Source: Heterotrichella gracilis
Taxonomy: Eukaryota; Sar; Xanthophyceae; Tribonematales; Xanthonemataceae
Direction of reading: 5' to 3'
DNA: 64,000 nt
NCBI GenBank assembly: GCA_032358255.1
Contig: JAULBX010003110.1
Span: 78,525-142,524, forward strand
Part shown: positions 24,901 through 35,539 of the stretch, one piece after another
Layout of the letters: every line of letters starts with the position of its first letter
Position numbering within the stretch: the stretch's first letter is position 1
Program-made: the position numbers and the translations under genes
Notes under the pieces: model-generated
The model's database searches: none
Told to the model about the DNA's origin: nothing
What the model saw: only the letters and a program-made list of their open reading frames with translations

Positions 24901-25838
24901 GCTCCTCACCTGGGTGTGTTGAACAGGTGCTTTGCCCCCACCATGGCAATGATCTCGGGTGTCCAATGACCCCCGCAGAACACAGGCTCCAACCACTCAA
25001 GGAACGCAATCTGCAGTGGACACATAAAGTTTAGATGAGAGTCTACGCATAATGATGTTGTCATTATCAACACGATGACAATGCTGATCAAATCCTCTGT
25101 TTGCCAGTCACTATTTGGCCACAGGTTGCGTTCGAACAACGAGAAAATAATTTTCTAATATTATTTTCGGAGGTTAACCCTTCTCAGTACCTGCGTTGTC
25201 CATTAAACAATGTGCAAATGCATGGCAATTGGTCCCATCACGGTCACCATCATCGCCTTACCTAAATACCATGTCTGCCCTCCTCTTTCTGCCACCCCAC
25301 TCACCGTTGGTGGACGCTCCAGTTGCTCCAGACCACCAGCAACAACCCCTTTCACCCGGTCAATCCGCTGCTGCAATGCTGCCTTTGCTGCCGCGGCACC
25401 CTCCTGCAACCCCAGGGCCTCCCCTACCACATCCAGATCGTGCAGCACCTCCCCTAGGGTTGCGGGGTTGAGGTCCACAACCCTAGGAGGTGGTTCTACG
25501 CCCAGGGCAAAGCGCTGCACCATGCAGAAATCCACGGCGCAGACTGCGCACAGCGATTGTGTTATCACCACCTGGGGCTGGAGCTTCTGCAAGAGGGGTG
25601 TGTCCAACGTGTACAGGCCATCCCCGCTGGCCAGGCTGCGGTTGACTGCATCGTTCATCTGCTGAGATGACTCAAAAAGGTTGATGGCTGCGGTGACGAA
25701 GGGCGTGGACAGCACTTGGGGGGGGTAGTCGCATTCGTGTGAGCGGGCAACCAGCAGCTCCCGGCCGCCGATCAAGCACACTATTTCTGTTGCACTGGGG
25801 AGCAGGGACACCACACGAGGGGCTGTGACTGCTGCCAT
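21971..25838 (-). CDS. Helical-backbone metal-receptor (BtuF-like) protein with DUF5522, 559 aa
   Basis: Exons 25305-25838, 24910-25010, 24535-24681, 23913-24101, 23349-23508, 22938-23057 and 21971-22399 are in phase. The N-terminal half looks like the ligand-binding fold of cobalamin/iron-chelate binding proteins (COG0614): PRVVSLLPSATEIVCLIGG, SHECDYPP, VVITQSLCAVCAV, EWLEPVFCGGHWTPEIIAMVGA, DPDWIILCPCG and a C-terminal RVVMVDGNQMFNRPGPRLVDA. No signal peptide is evident, so it is unlikely to be a periplasmic-type receptor. Next comes a DUF5522-type motif, RMRGCCGNSCRHCPYGHYR, with four Cys. The last exon (143 codons) has a domain I do not recognise (YPIWLRLYVGG, then VVWLVGCVAGTRQVLVGKG). 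A donor-like GTACGT at 22063 might add a further exon, but the open frame simply runs to TGA at 21971. Ligand unknown; a cobalamin or metal-chelate role is inference from fold only. Confidence 0.82.
22890..22946 (-). repeat. Duplicated exon 6 end with donor in the metal-receptor gene
   Basis: CTCACCCTGATTATG occurs at 22897-22911 and 22933-22947, with similar flanks (TATATGATCC / TGTATGATAG). The right copy is the true end of exon 6 and its donor; the left copy is in the intron, 36 bases away. This is the youngest-looking of the exon-edge duplications. Confidence 0.75.
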
Positions 25839-27807
25839 AATCGAACCTTAGGTGAGTGTGGTTATCTGGGTGTAGAAACAGCCTTTGAAGTCAGGGCTGG
25901 GAGGATTGATGAGTGCTGGGCAGTGTTTAGCAACTGCTGGGAAGGTTCTCAAGTTGTTTCTGGCTGAGAGGCTGGACTATCCTGGACCAGTACTGCAAGA
26001 GCGGCCGTATCCTATATGATTACTGCAGGAAGTGTGGTTGCAGCTGCCGGTAGAATCCCTGGCTCACATTTCATCATAAAACCACCTGCAACACAACAAT
26101 ATTGTCAAGGTCGCCAGTAGGCCTAGATGAGGCCAGTGCACTGACACACGCCGTGGATACGCCTGCTATAAGGCACAGTGGCCTGCCAGGCAATAGACAC
26201 AAACAATCCCTGGATCAAGGGTTAGCAAATAAACCACCTGTAGAACAGCAATATTGCCAGCAATCCTGGATGAGGCCTGTGCTTTGTTCTTGGGTGCAAC
26301 AAGCCGTGATACCCCTGTTTAATGCACAATGAGCTGTTAGACAATAAACATTCACCATAGTGGTTTAACCAGCACACCCTGTTGCGGCGCCTGCGGGTGT
26401 TGCGGCGCCTGCATGCATTCTCCTGTGCCGTGTGGGTGCGGACCCGTTGCATGCATTACGATGGTAGGTGCATTGCAATTTTCCCTACAAAGCTACAGCT
26501 ACAGCACACGCAAGTTACCATTTGGACGCATGGAAAGCCGCAGCCAGTATCATCCGGCCAGCATTTCGGGTGCTTTAAGGTTTAACCGTTGGTGTAGTGG
26601 CCATCGTCATGCCATTGCAATCCATGCCATTGCAATCCATGCTGATGGGCCAACCTTGTGACTCGAGAGACCGTGCCAAGTGATGGGCAGGTGCAAAAAC
26701 TTGTCCTATGCCTGTAACAGAACCACCCAAGCACCTGGCTTGCTCACGCCCATTGGGTGGTAGGATACACCCCCGTTTATGCACCACACCCCCCTTTGGA
26801 AAACATTTTTTCCCGCGACGCAGCGAGAAGCTTTGAAAAGACCGTCCTGGCAAACTTCGTGAACAATAATTGTCTCAAATTGCCATTGCCCATCGGTGCA
26901 TCGGTCTGTAGGTGTCCAAACGAACTCAATCTTGTAAAACAGAGTGGGTTGCTGTTGACAATCAGCAAGAAGGCAAGGTTGGCGTCCACGAGTTCCCGCG
27001 GGATTTCACGGGAGGCATCCAAGAAACCATGGGCCTCCGCATTCGACAAACGTCTCCATTGGAGATGTTGGTGATACTTTACACCATAAAAAGTACGTAT
27101 GCATTGTAGGGTGCCGTCAGAAGCAAGCTTCGCGGTTGTGTGCCAGGGATCTCCGTTCCGTTGTCATGCTTTGAGAAACGTCCCATGGGTGGCCTCTCTA
27201 TAGATCTACTCACAATACCAGCAGTCACGCGCATCTTACTGCACACAGCTGTTTAAACATCTGACACCGTGTCCAAATGTTGGGTTGTAACGAGCGTAGC
27301 GCCTAGCGCCGCGAGGTTCACACAGGCACTAACTTGGTGGGTTTGCCGAGAGGCCGGCGCCGGCCGAGACGCGGTTTGTGCAGCAATCCTCGCCATGCAC
27401 GCACTTCCCTTGCAAGTATTGTTCCCATGCGCTTAGCATTACCTCCACATTCTAGACCTTTACGCGCAAACACCCTTGCTTCCGAACTGGGAGAGCGTCT
27501 GGAGCGTGTGCCCGAGCGTGTAAGAGCGCTAGCCCAACCGACACACAGTACACACAGCACCGAAACCTGAATAACAGCAACCCAGTTGACGCCTACGCTC
27601 TGTGCCCAGACCACAAAGATCTGCATCGAGCGCTGTTACCGGTGCCCAACAAGCCACCATGCATTTCCGCCCTCCTGACTCATCCTTCCTTGTCTGTGCC
27701 TCGCAGTTGCCACCAGGGCGATTGGGAGTATCGGGAGGGCGCTGTTCGGGCGGAGAAAGGCCAAGAAAGCAGCACAGCAGCAAGAGGCGGCTTCTCTGAG
27801 TCAACAC
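25839..27807. other. Divergent intergenic region with direct repeats
   Basis: About 2 kb between divergently transcribed genes, so it should carry both promoters. It holds a roughly 130-base imperfect direct repeat (26079-26355), an 18-base tandem repeat GTTGCGGCGCCTGC.. (26381-26416), and two copies of GCCATTGCAATCCAT (26611-26640). A GCCGGCGCCGGC palindrome lies near 27353. No supported gene; a minus-strand ORF at 26777-27049 has no family resemblance that I can see. Confidence 0.5.
26079..26355. repeat. Imperfect direct repeat, two units of about 130 bases
   Basis: Unit 1 (about 26079-26210) and unit 2 (about 26231-26355) share AAACCACCTG, a CAATATTG block, GATGAGGCC, a CCGTG/GATAC block and an AATAGACA..AACAATC / AATAAACATTCACC end in the same order. 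No terminal inverted repeats seen. Confidence 0.6.
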
Positions 27808-30800
27808 ATGGCTGTGACCTCACCCTCCCCGATGGATCCCAGCCCAGATTCCGAGCCTACTTCCCCTACTTCACCCAGATGTGGAAGGTTCGACTCACTC
27901 CTCTCTGCTGGGTCCACGTCGCTCAGCTGTAGCCCTCCCCACTCGATCATATTCATCCGGGAGGGGAGGCGGAGCTCCTTTGACGAAGAGCTGAGCCCTG
28001 GGGAGGTACTGGCCCTGGAACAGCAACGGAGTGGGGAGGTTGCAGGTGAGCAATATTAATATTTGGCCAACTGGCTCAGGCATGATCCAGCCACCAGTCT
28101 CTGCTTCACTGCTCGTGTTGTTGCTTCCACTCTTGAATCGAGCGAATAAAAGTCAAAGGATTTGCTTGCAGAATAGCCCTGGTTGTGTAAATGGCTGATG
28201 CATGTGCAGTGGGTGCCTGGATGCTGTAAAGGTTTCAGGGTTTTAGGGTTCAGGGAATTCTCTCAAACCGTATTTGCTGCTGCCAATTACTGTGTGTGAT
28301 TTGCCGCGCACAAGCTTGGACAATTTTTGCCACGTTGACAATCCTATGACCTGTGCACATAATTATGTTGCTTCTTTCCCTTTTCCAGTTTGTCTATTCA
28401 TCTAATGAAACCATTCACTGAGTGTATGTGTAAGGCAAGCTGAATCTGGATAGTCATATAAGTCATATGAAAATGATACCTGGTGCCTTAATGACTATGG
28501 CCGGCTCCCTGTCACATAAGCATACTCTGCCTCGTCGTCGACCAGCGCCGTCATACTTATTGCTATACTGGTCAGCAGTAAAAGTGATCTGCTCAATTCT
28601 TATGTATCATTTAATTGTGTGTGGGTGCAGTGGAAGCCTTTGCTGCTGCGGCAGATGTTGAGCCCCATATTTCTGAGCTGGAGGAAGTTGCACAGAACCT
28701 AGACCAGCTGTGGCAGGAGTCTTGGGATGGGGATGGTGAGCAAGTTATTGCAAATAAGAACTCTAACTGTAAACCCTTGTTTGCAGTGCAGCACCTGTCT
28801 TTTTTATGTTTGCAGCTGCTCTGCTTCACTTCCAAAATTTGGGCGTCCCCACCTGAGATTTCATAGAGCAGTAGCTTGTTTAGGTCCCCGCTTGTGGCGT
28901 GTGGCGAGCCACCTTTGGTATCATAACTTATTTGTTTTTACAATCTGCTGGCCATTGACGGTATCGCAGCACGCTTAAGAAATTTACTTGTGCCCACCTT
29001 GCATGATGCGCACTCCCACTTTCTGACTGTTCCGTATTTTGCTTCAGAGGTTGCAGTGGCAACAGCAGCAGAGGTGGCGGCAGCAGTGGCAGTGGAGGGA
29101 CTAGTGGAGGTGGTTCCTATTGAGGTGGCTCCAGTTGCGGGTGCGGCGGAGGTGGCGGCGGCAGTGGCAGTGGAGGTTGTTCCTGTGAATGTGGCGCCAG
29201 TGGTGGCAGAGGCAGAGACTGCGGCAGAAACGCCAGTGGAGGGGCACATCATGGTGGTGGAGCCAGTGACTACATTTGCAGAGAACCTGGTGAAGGTGCC
29301 AATGGATTTGGCAACGCAGGAGGTGGCTGTGGATGTGGCAGCGCAGATGGGGATGGAGGTTGCGCCGATCGCTGAGCTTGAGGCAGCAAACCTTGAGGTG
29401 GTGGTGGCTGAGGTGCCATTGCAGATTGCAGTGGAGGTGGCGGCACAGGAGGAGGCAGTGGAGGTGGTGACGGTGGAGGAGTCAGTGTAGGTGGTGGCAG
29501 TGGAGGTGGACATGGGGGAATCGGATGGCCTGGTGCCAGAGCAGGTGGTGTTGGTGGAGATGGCGATGGGGGTGCTGGAGGGCGTGGTGGCAGAGCAGGT
29601 GGTTGCGGTGGAGGTGCCAGCGCAGATGTCGGTGGTGGTTGCGCCAATCGCTGAGCCTGAGGCACTGGACCTGGAGGTTGTGGCGGTGGGCGTGGCGATG
29701 GGGGTGCTGCAGGACGTGATGCCAGACCAGGTGTCAGAGCAGGTGCCAGGTCAGGTTGAGGGGATGGCGGTGGAGGTAGCGGCACAGGAGGAGGCAGCGG
29801 AGGTGGTGGCGTCGGAGGCGGCCGTGGGGGTGCTGGAGGGCGTGGTGCCAGTGGCTGTGCCATCGCAGCGCCAGGAGGTGGCAGCGTTGATGGGCTTTGG
29901 CTTTTCGTATCTGGAGCAAGAAGGTGGGTCCTACGATGTACATGTCTGGTGCACACTCTTAGGCAAGCTTCCCAGTTATTCCCTGCTACTGTGCACTTGT
30001 GGACCAACGCCCTTGTGAAAGCCCATGCTGCCTTTTCCTGCCGCATGAAATGGCATTGAATGTTAATAGGTGATATTCATATAGTAGAAACAGCGTTGTA
30101 TGAATACTACTTATTTCTCATGGCTGCTGCTTTGCAGTGATGGCGTCGGCAGTTTCGGAGGCGCCCACAGCATTGGCGGAGGCATTAGCAGCAGGGGCGC
30201 AGGTGGAAGCAGCAGCTGCAGGAGTCCCAATGGGTGTGTGCGAGGGTGCAGTGGCGGAGGCACCAGGACCTGCCCAAGGATGGAACCAATGGGCGGTGAT
30301 GCCAGGCCCCCAGGAGCCTCTCAACCTGATGGCAGGGCTTGCCCATCAGGAACCACAAGGTGGGTATGTGCAGTGATCACCAATTTTGATTCTAGGCCCT
30401 CAATTGATCAGGCATATTGTATGTAAATGCAATGGACTGTTCATAAAACTCTAAACAACAGAACCCGGAACCCTACACCCTCTGCGATGTAGTCAACTCC
30501 AACAGTGGCGCTGGCATGTGTGGCGCTACCTAGCATGTGCTCAACTACCCCTGGCTGTTTCCCGAGAGTGTTTGCATGTGCAGGCATGGAGCTGCTGGAG
30601 GCCCCACCAGCACAACATCAGCCCAACTTCCCAGATGTCCCAGCGATGGGCCAGGAGCTGCAGTTTGGCCAGGCAGGGCCCCAGCACGAGCACCAGCACC
30701 AGCCGCCTGCTCCTCTGGATTTCCCAGCTGGCCTGCAGCAGGCTGTGCCCTTTGACCCCCAGGCTGTGGCAGTCCACCCATGTGTGGCGATGGCTGAGGA

Positions 30801-32484
30801 TGCAGCCAATGACCCAGTCGACGGCGCATTCTTCCGTGTGCGGGGGGGCGCGGCTGTGCGTCTGTCACGGAAGGAGAAGGAAATCGTGTCGATGTTCTCC
30901 CCCGAGAATATGGATGCGCTCAGGATGGTGCAGATGCTCGTCATGGAGAACGTCCTGAAGCGCGCCCACGCCCTGTCACCCCATGAGTTCCCCTTCTGCA
31001 CGCGGGGGGACTTTGCCTTTGTCCAGGTGCTGGGCGCGGGCGCGTACGGTGAGGTGCACTGGGTGCGCTACCGGGGCGTGGCAGATGCGGCGCTCAAGGC
31101 GTTCAACTCGGTGCGCTACGAGGCCACGCGGGAGGCCTTCTTCAGCTGCCTGCTGAGCGGCTGCCCGCATGTGGTGGGCCTGTGTGGCGTGGTGCTTGAC
31201 TCCCAGGGCTTTGTGGCGGACACAGTCATGCCCCTGTGCCAGGGCTCACTGGACACATGGTGGAGGTGCGCGCTGGAGCTGTTGGCTTGATGCTTGTCCA
31301 AAGTGTTTGCATGCTTGCAGTTTGAATGAGATTGGATAGTGTTAGAATCAAGGGATTCCCGGCACTCCAAGTTCTTTTGTTTAACAATTAACTTTTGATT
31401 TATTATATATTCTTTAAAGGACATAAACAGTTGTTAATATAAATTTCCACGCAGCCAGTCCTGTTTATTTATTCATATTCTCCCCATGTCAGCCTCGCCT
31501 GAGGGCACCCTGCACACGGATGGCACCACCTTGCAAATTAATCCAGTTGCATCTAGCGCAATGCCTGCACATGTGCACATCGCACAAAACTACACCCATG
31601 CAAAGTCCTATATGCTGAGTGGTGGTGCCCACATGTGCAGCTTGTTGGTATCCGAGGCTGCCCCCAAGCTGCAGCTGGTTTTCAAAGGCATGTACGCCTT
31701 TCCATCAGTCGCGGACCACGGCATGAGCCAGGCGGAAGCCAGGGAAGCGTTCAAAACCCTGTGGCCCGTCATGCTGCGCGCAGCGCACGACATCCTGGTG
31801 GGCGTGGCGGGCCTGTTTATCCTTGGGGCCGCGCACGGGGACATCAAGCCCCAGAACCTCATGGTGACCACATCAGGAAGCCTGCTAGATATTGGGGTCC
31901 ACCTGGGGGATCTGGGCGGGGCAGCCATCTCCAACCCCAACACAGGCTTCATTCAGACAACGCAGTAAGTAAAAGTTCATCTGGATGTTGGAGATATTAT
32001 GTTCTCAGCATTCACGCGGGGCATTCACCTTGAACTGTCTGCACATGTCGTGCCTCCCCTCAATCAAGCGCAGCTGAGCGAGATGCAACAGCCCAATACC
32101 TTCAAACCAACACCATGCACACGACATGGTGCAACCAGGTTGAATCCTGGCACACGTCCCAAGCCTGCCCACTAACCCAACCGTCTGCCCCATTGCCGCA
32201 GGTGCACCACTGGGTTCTGCGGCCCTGAGGTGGACGCAGGGTGCTGCCTGGATGCACAGGCATCGGACATGCACGCCGTTGGCAAGACCTTGGAGGTGAT
32301 GGCAAACTATGCAGGAAGGCTGTTTGGCCTGGCTGGGATGGAGGCAAAGGAGTTTTTGGATTGGTGGTGGCGGCTGGCGGATGACTGCACAAAGGCGAAC
32401 CCTTCCCAGCGCCTGACAGTGGGTGATGCCCTGGAGAGGGTGGAAGCAATGGCCCAGGAGTTGGGGTTGGTGCTTGGCTACTAG
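27808..32484 (+). CDS. Divergent protein kinase with Val/Ala-rich repeat; internal TAG
   Basis: Exons 27808-28045, 28631-28735, 29048-29923, 30138-30359, 30584-31265, 31641-31964 and 32202-32484 keep phase and would give 909 aa. The C-terminal third is a kinase domain: GAGAYGEV (near residue 630), a lysine in AALKAF (about 651), catalytic HGDIKPQN (about 774), DLG in place of DFG (about 797) and FCGPEV (about 822). All catalytic groups are present, so activity is plausible. Exon 3 is a degenerate Val/Ala/Glu/Pro repeat (EVAAAVAVE, EVAPIAELEA) of about 290 residues. An in-frame TAG at 29488-29490 interrupts it while the same frame continues open for over 400 bases. It is a nonsense mutation, a base error, or lies in an unrecognised small intron. 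Start is the first Met in frame in a Ser/Pro-rich exon; a start further upstream is possible. No specific kinase family recognised. Confidence 0.75.
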
Positions 32485-32960
32485 CTGAGTGGTAGGCTCT
32501 GGCATTGGGCGCAAGGGTATATCCCTGAAGGGACGGGGTGCCTAATTGTACGTTGCAGAGCTTGGGAGGGGCTGTTCTGGGTCGAGAGCTATAGTTTATT
32601 CGATCCATACATGGTCCAGGCGCCTGTCCAATGGTGATAGTTTTTGCATACAAGCCATGTCACCTCTACGTAGCGCGCCTGTACAAGTCACAGCTGGACT
32701 GCCACCTTTGGACATTTTCTTTTTGAAGTGTCACTTAATAATATTTGACAGTTGAACGAACCATCTTGGGTATAGTATACCACCCTCAAACGCTATCCTC
32801 ATCAAACATCTAGTGAAACATAATAGGCTACAACAATAGGGGGACAATGTACAGAATCTAATTTTTATTACAAACGATCTGATCAGCAAATATACTTTTT
32901 AGTATAAACGATTATCTGTGGCTGTTGGATGGTCACTGTGACAGAAGATCTTCTAGAAGA

Positions 32961-33130
32961 GCATATAGGCTGTAAGGCATGCAGAAATTTTATGCTATGA
33001 GGTGATGCATCAACAAGGCGTTGGACTATAGCCATATATAGTAAAACATATTTACTATATAGCTATAGTCCAAGGCCTTGTTGATGCAACTACGCATAGT
33101 ATGAAATTTCCCCAGCTGTAGCCTACACAT
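32961..33130. mobile_element. MITE-like foldback element
   Basis: Arms of about 80 bases around a short AT-rich centre. GCATCAACAAGGC, TTGGACTATAGC and ATATAGTAAA on the left return as reverse complements on the right; outer parts (TAGGCT, AAATTT, CTATG) also pair. No ORF. Arm identity is highest near the centre and falls outward. No target-site duplication recognised. Confidence 0.8.
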
Positions 33131-33468
33131 GTAGGAGGTGACGTTGTGCATTGTATATACGCTTCCAAGGAAATCGCTGAAAATCAAATTGGGCAGGGCA
33201 CATCATTCTGTCAATGGCTGCAAACCCATGTGCGGGGCTAAGCGCATTGTAATGCCACTGGCATCGTAGCATCATAGGATTCACAATGCGGCATACCATT
33301 GTTCACTATTATATTCATTGCCAAGAATGCATTGAACATCAGGCAAAATATGTACATGAAAATTAGACTTGAAAACCACCTTGGTTGTTTTCAACGTATG
33401 GAGCGCAGCTTGATGATAAAATGCTGGCCATCAAGCGCAGTCATGTACAATACTAGTCTTGTGGGGTC

Positions 33469-33606
33469 ATTAATGCGCAGGTGCAATATTGCACCAGGAC
33501 CACCATTGTCCTGCGCATTAGCAATAGGCACATACGAACATCACTTGGTTTTCATTAGACATCCCTTCCATATATGTCATGTTCGTATGTGCCTGTTGCT
33601 AATGTG
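33469..33606. repeat. Nested inverted repeats
   Basis: TAATGCGCAGG pairs with CCTGCGCATTA at 33511-33521. The overlapping stretch ATTAGCAATAGGCACATACG (33518-33537) and following bases pair with the block at 33576-33604. Could fold into two competing hairpins. No coding capacity. Confidence 0.65.
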
Positions 33607-35539
33607 GAGGGACAATCACCCAACACAGCTTGGATTAGCACCCTGCATGTGCCCTGAAAATATCAGATTGCGCTGCTCTTCTGCTTTGATAGACCCCACG
33701 GGCGGGTACACCAAGTGTGCAATTAGGCGCCTGATTGTGCAATTAGGCGCTGAACCTGAAGCTGGCGTGGGACGTGTATGACCCCAGCCAATACCATGCA
33801 TATGCCATGCTGCGGCAAGGAGAGCTGTAGTTCTGAGTCAGCATTTGGTTCTGGTCCAATTCTCAAGAAGTCTTGGTTTGCTGTGGGTCACCAGGTCACA
33901 GGCCCGTGAGTGTATGAAAACGCAGATGTGGAGGCAATACCGGTATATTTTACACTCATGAAAATTTGAGGTGGCAAGCATGTAGATGAGGCGCCAACAG
34001 GGCGTGGTGTGTAGGGGGACGTCGCTCCTGATACAGTTGTTGTATGTTGGATCTGGGTATGCACTTTTAGGCCGCTTATGACTAAGGTATCTACTCTATA
34101 AAACCCACGGATCATGGTATATGAATGCAAGTGAACTTCATTGTTGAACGGGGAAGGTCAAGCAGGCGAATCAACCAGGTTGGCACACAGGCAAAATACC
34201 TGGGGTAGCAAGGGAGCGCAAGACCAAGCCCAATTCTATTCCAACGCCTACAGCCTGATACCATACCTGCAGAGGTAGCACACGTTGTCAGCAATATAGA
34301 AGGCATCAAGTGCTCCACCCGTTCTGCAAACGCTAGCGCCTCTGTGTAGATACAAAGCCAGCAGGAATAAACAAATAAAAACAATAAAGAAAATGAAAAC
34401 AATAAGTGATAAAGCTCTGTCAAGAAGGTGACTCAGGCCCTTTTATACCGAACATGAGAAGCCTAACTGCATAGACTAGACTGAAACGTTTGTGAATCCA
34501 CTTCTGCTACCGTCACACTCACGCTGTTATCGTCTTTGAAAGAGTGTAGCCTTATGTCCCCTCAACGGAAAGAAGTACACACAGAGCAGCCAAGAGCACA
34601 TAACCCTTCTCCACCCCCCCTAAGCCTTACGAAGCAGAGGTGACCCGGTATGCCAAATAGGCAGACGATGAGCAGGTGAGATGCTGTACCTAGCAGCTCA
34701 CAAGGCATCCAACATATGCACATATGCATGCATGCATTCTATCTGCTTTTCCCGTTGTCCCGGCCAACCAGTCCAGACATGTCCGGACCACCTTGCTGAC
34801 GTCTTGGCCCGCCAATCTAGTCATGACCCTATATACAGCGTCCGATTGCTGTCTGTACCTCGCCTAGTCGAAGGCAAGGAATACTATACTTGGTGCTAAA
34901 CTGCCAGAAAACACACGCCTGCCACATGCTTTGCCAAATTTCCAACGTTCTCTAGTCGGTTTTTGTCAAAGCAGTACATCTTGTCCAGTTGCAGGTTGTC
35001 CTCCTGGACGTCTGAAACGGAGCACCAGCAGCTGCTAGTGGTGAGCTAGCCTTTCAGGCTCCACTGGCAGCCTCCCTGGTTATACCAGGGGAGAACAGAA
35101 CTGCAGTTGGGAACGAGGAGGAGCGTCTCTCTGCTCTCTGAACCACACAGGAACCGTGGCCTAGAAGCATGGCTCAACAACAGAAGGAAACGAGGTGAGC
35201 ATCCACCTGGATGGTGGTGAGGCATGGTCAGCATCCACTAGGGAGTCTGCGAATCACACAATAAAGCCGAGGCACACATGGTTTGCTGGGTTATACAAAG
35301 AGCTGGATCTGACCTGTACGTTTTTACAGATCACACACACCACTAGGCACTGAAGTCAACTATGTCAGACATTGACCCGTTTGAAGTGTGGTGCTTGCTC
35401 CCTTGATGTGTCACTTGCACCTTGAGGGAGCACATTGGAGAGCTGTAGGGGTAGGGGTCGCTATAATTTACTACAGACATACCCCCTGGCATGCAGTGCT
35501 TCTGTGTTGCTGTGTGCCTGAGTGTGCAGTCCCCTGCAG

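Larger units (their letters stand above)
32485..35539. other. AT-richer intergenic region with foldback elements
   Basis: Contains two foldback elements (32961-33130, 33469-33606) and no supported gene. The first exon of the MBD gene that follows may lie near 35362, where ATG TCA GAC ATT GAC opens a short frame that ends at a GTGGTG donor in the phase needed by the exon at 35540. That assignment is tentative. Confidence 0.5.

Noticed and set aside
26777-27049. 90-codon minus-strand ORF in the divergent spacer
   Set aside because: Reads like a normal protein, but I see no family, splice partner or paralogue.
29270-30046. 258-codon minus-strand ORF, Pro-rich
   Set aside because: It is the antisense shadow of the Val/Ala repeat exon of the kinase gene; composition only, no domain.
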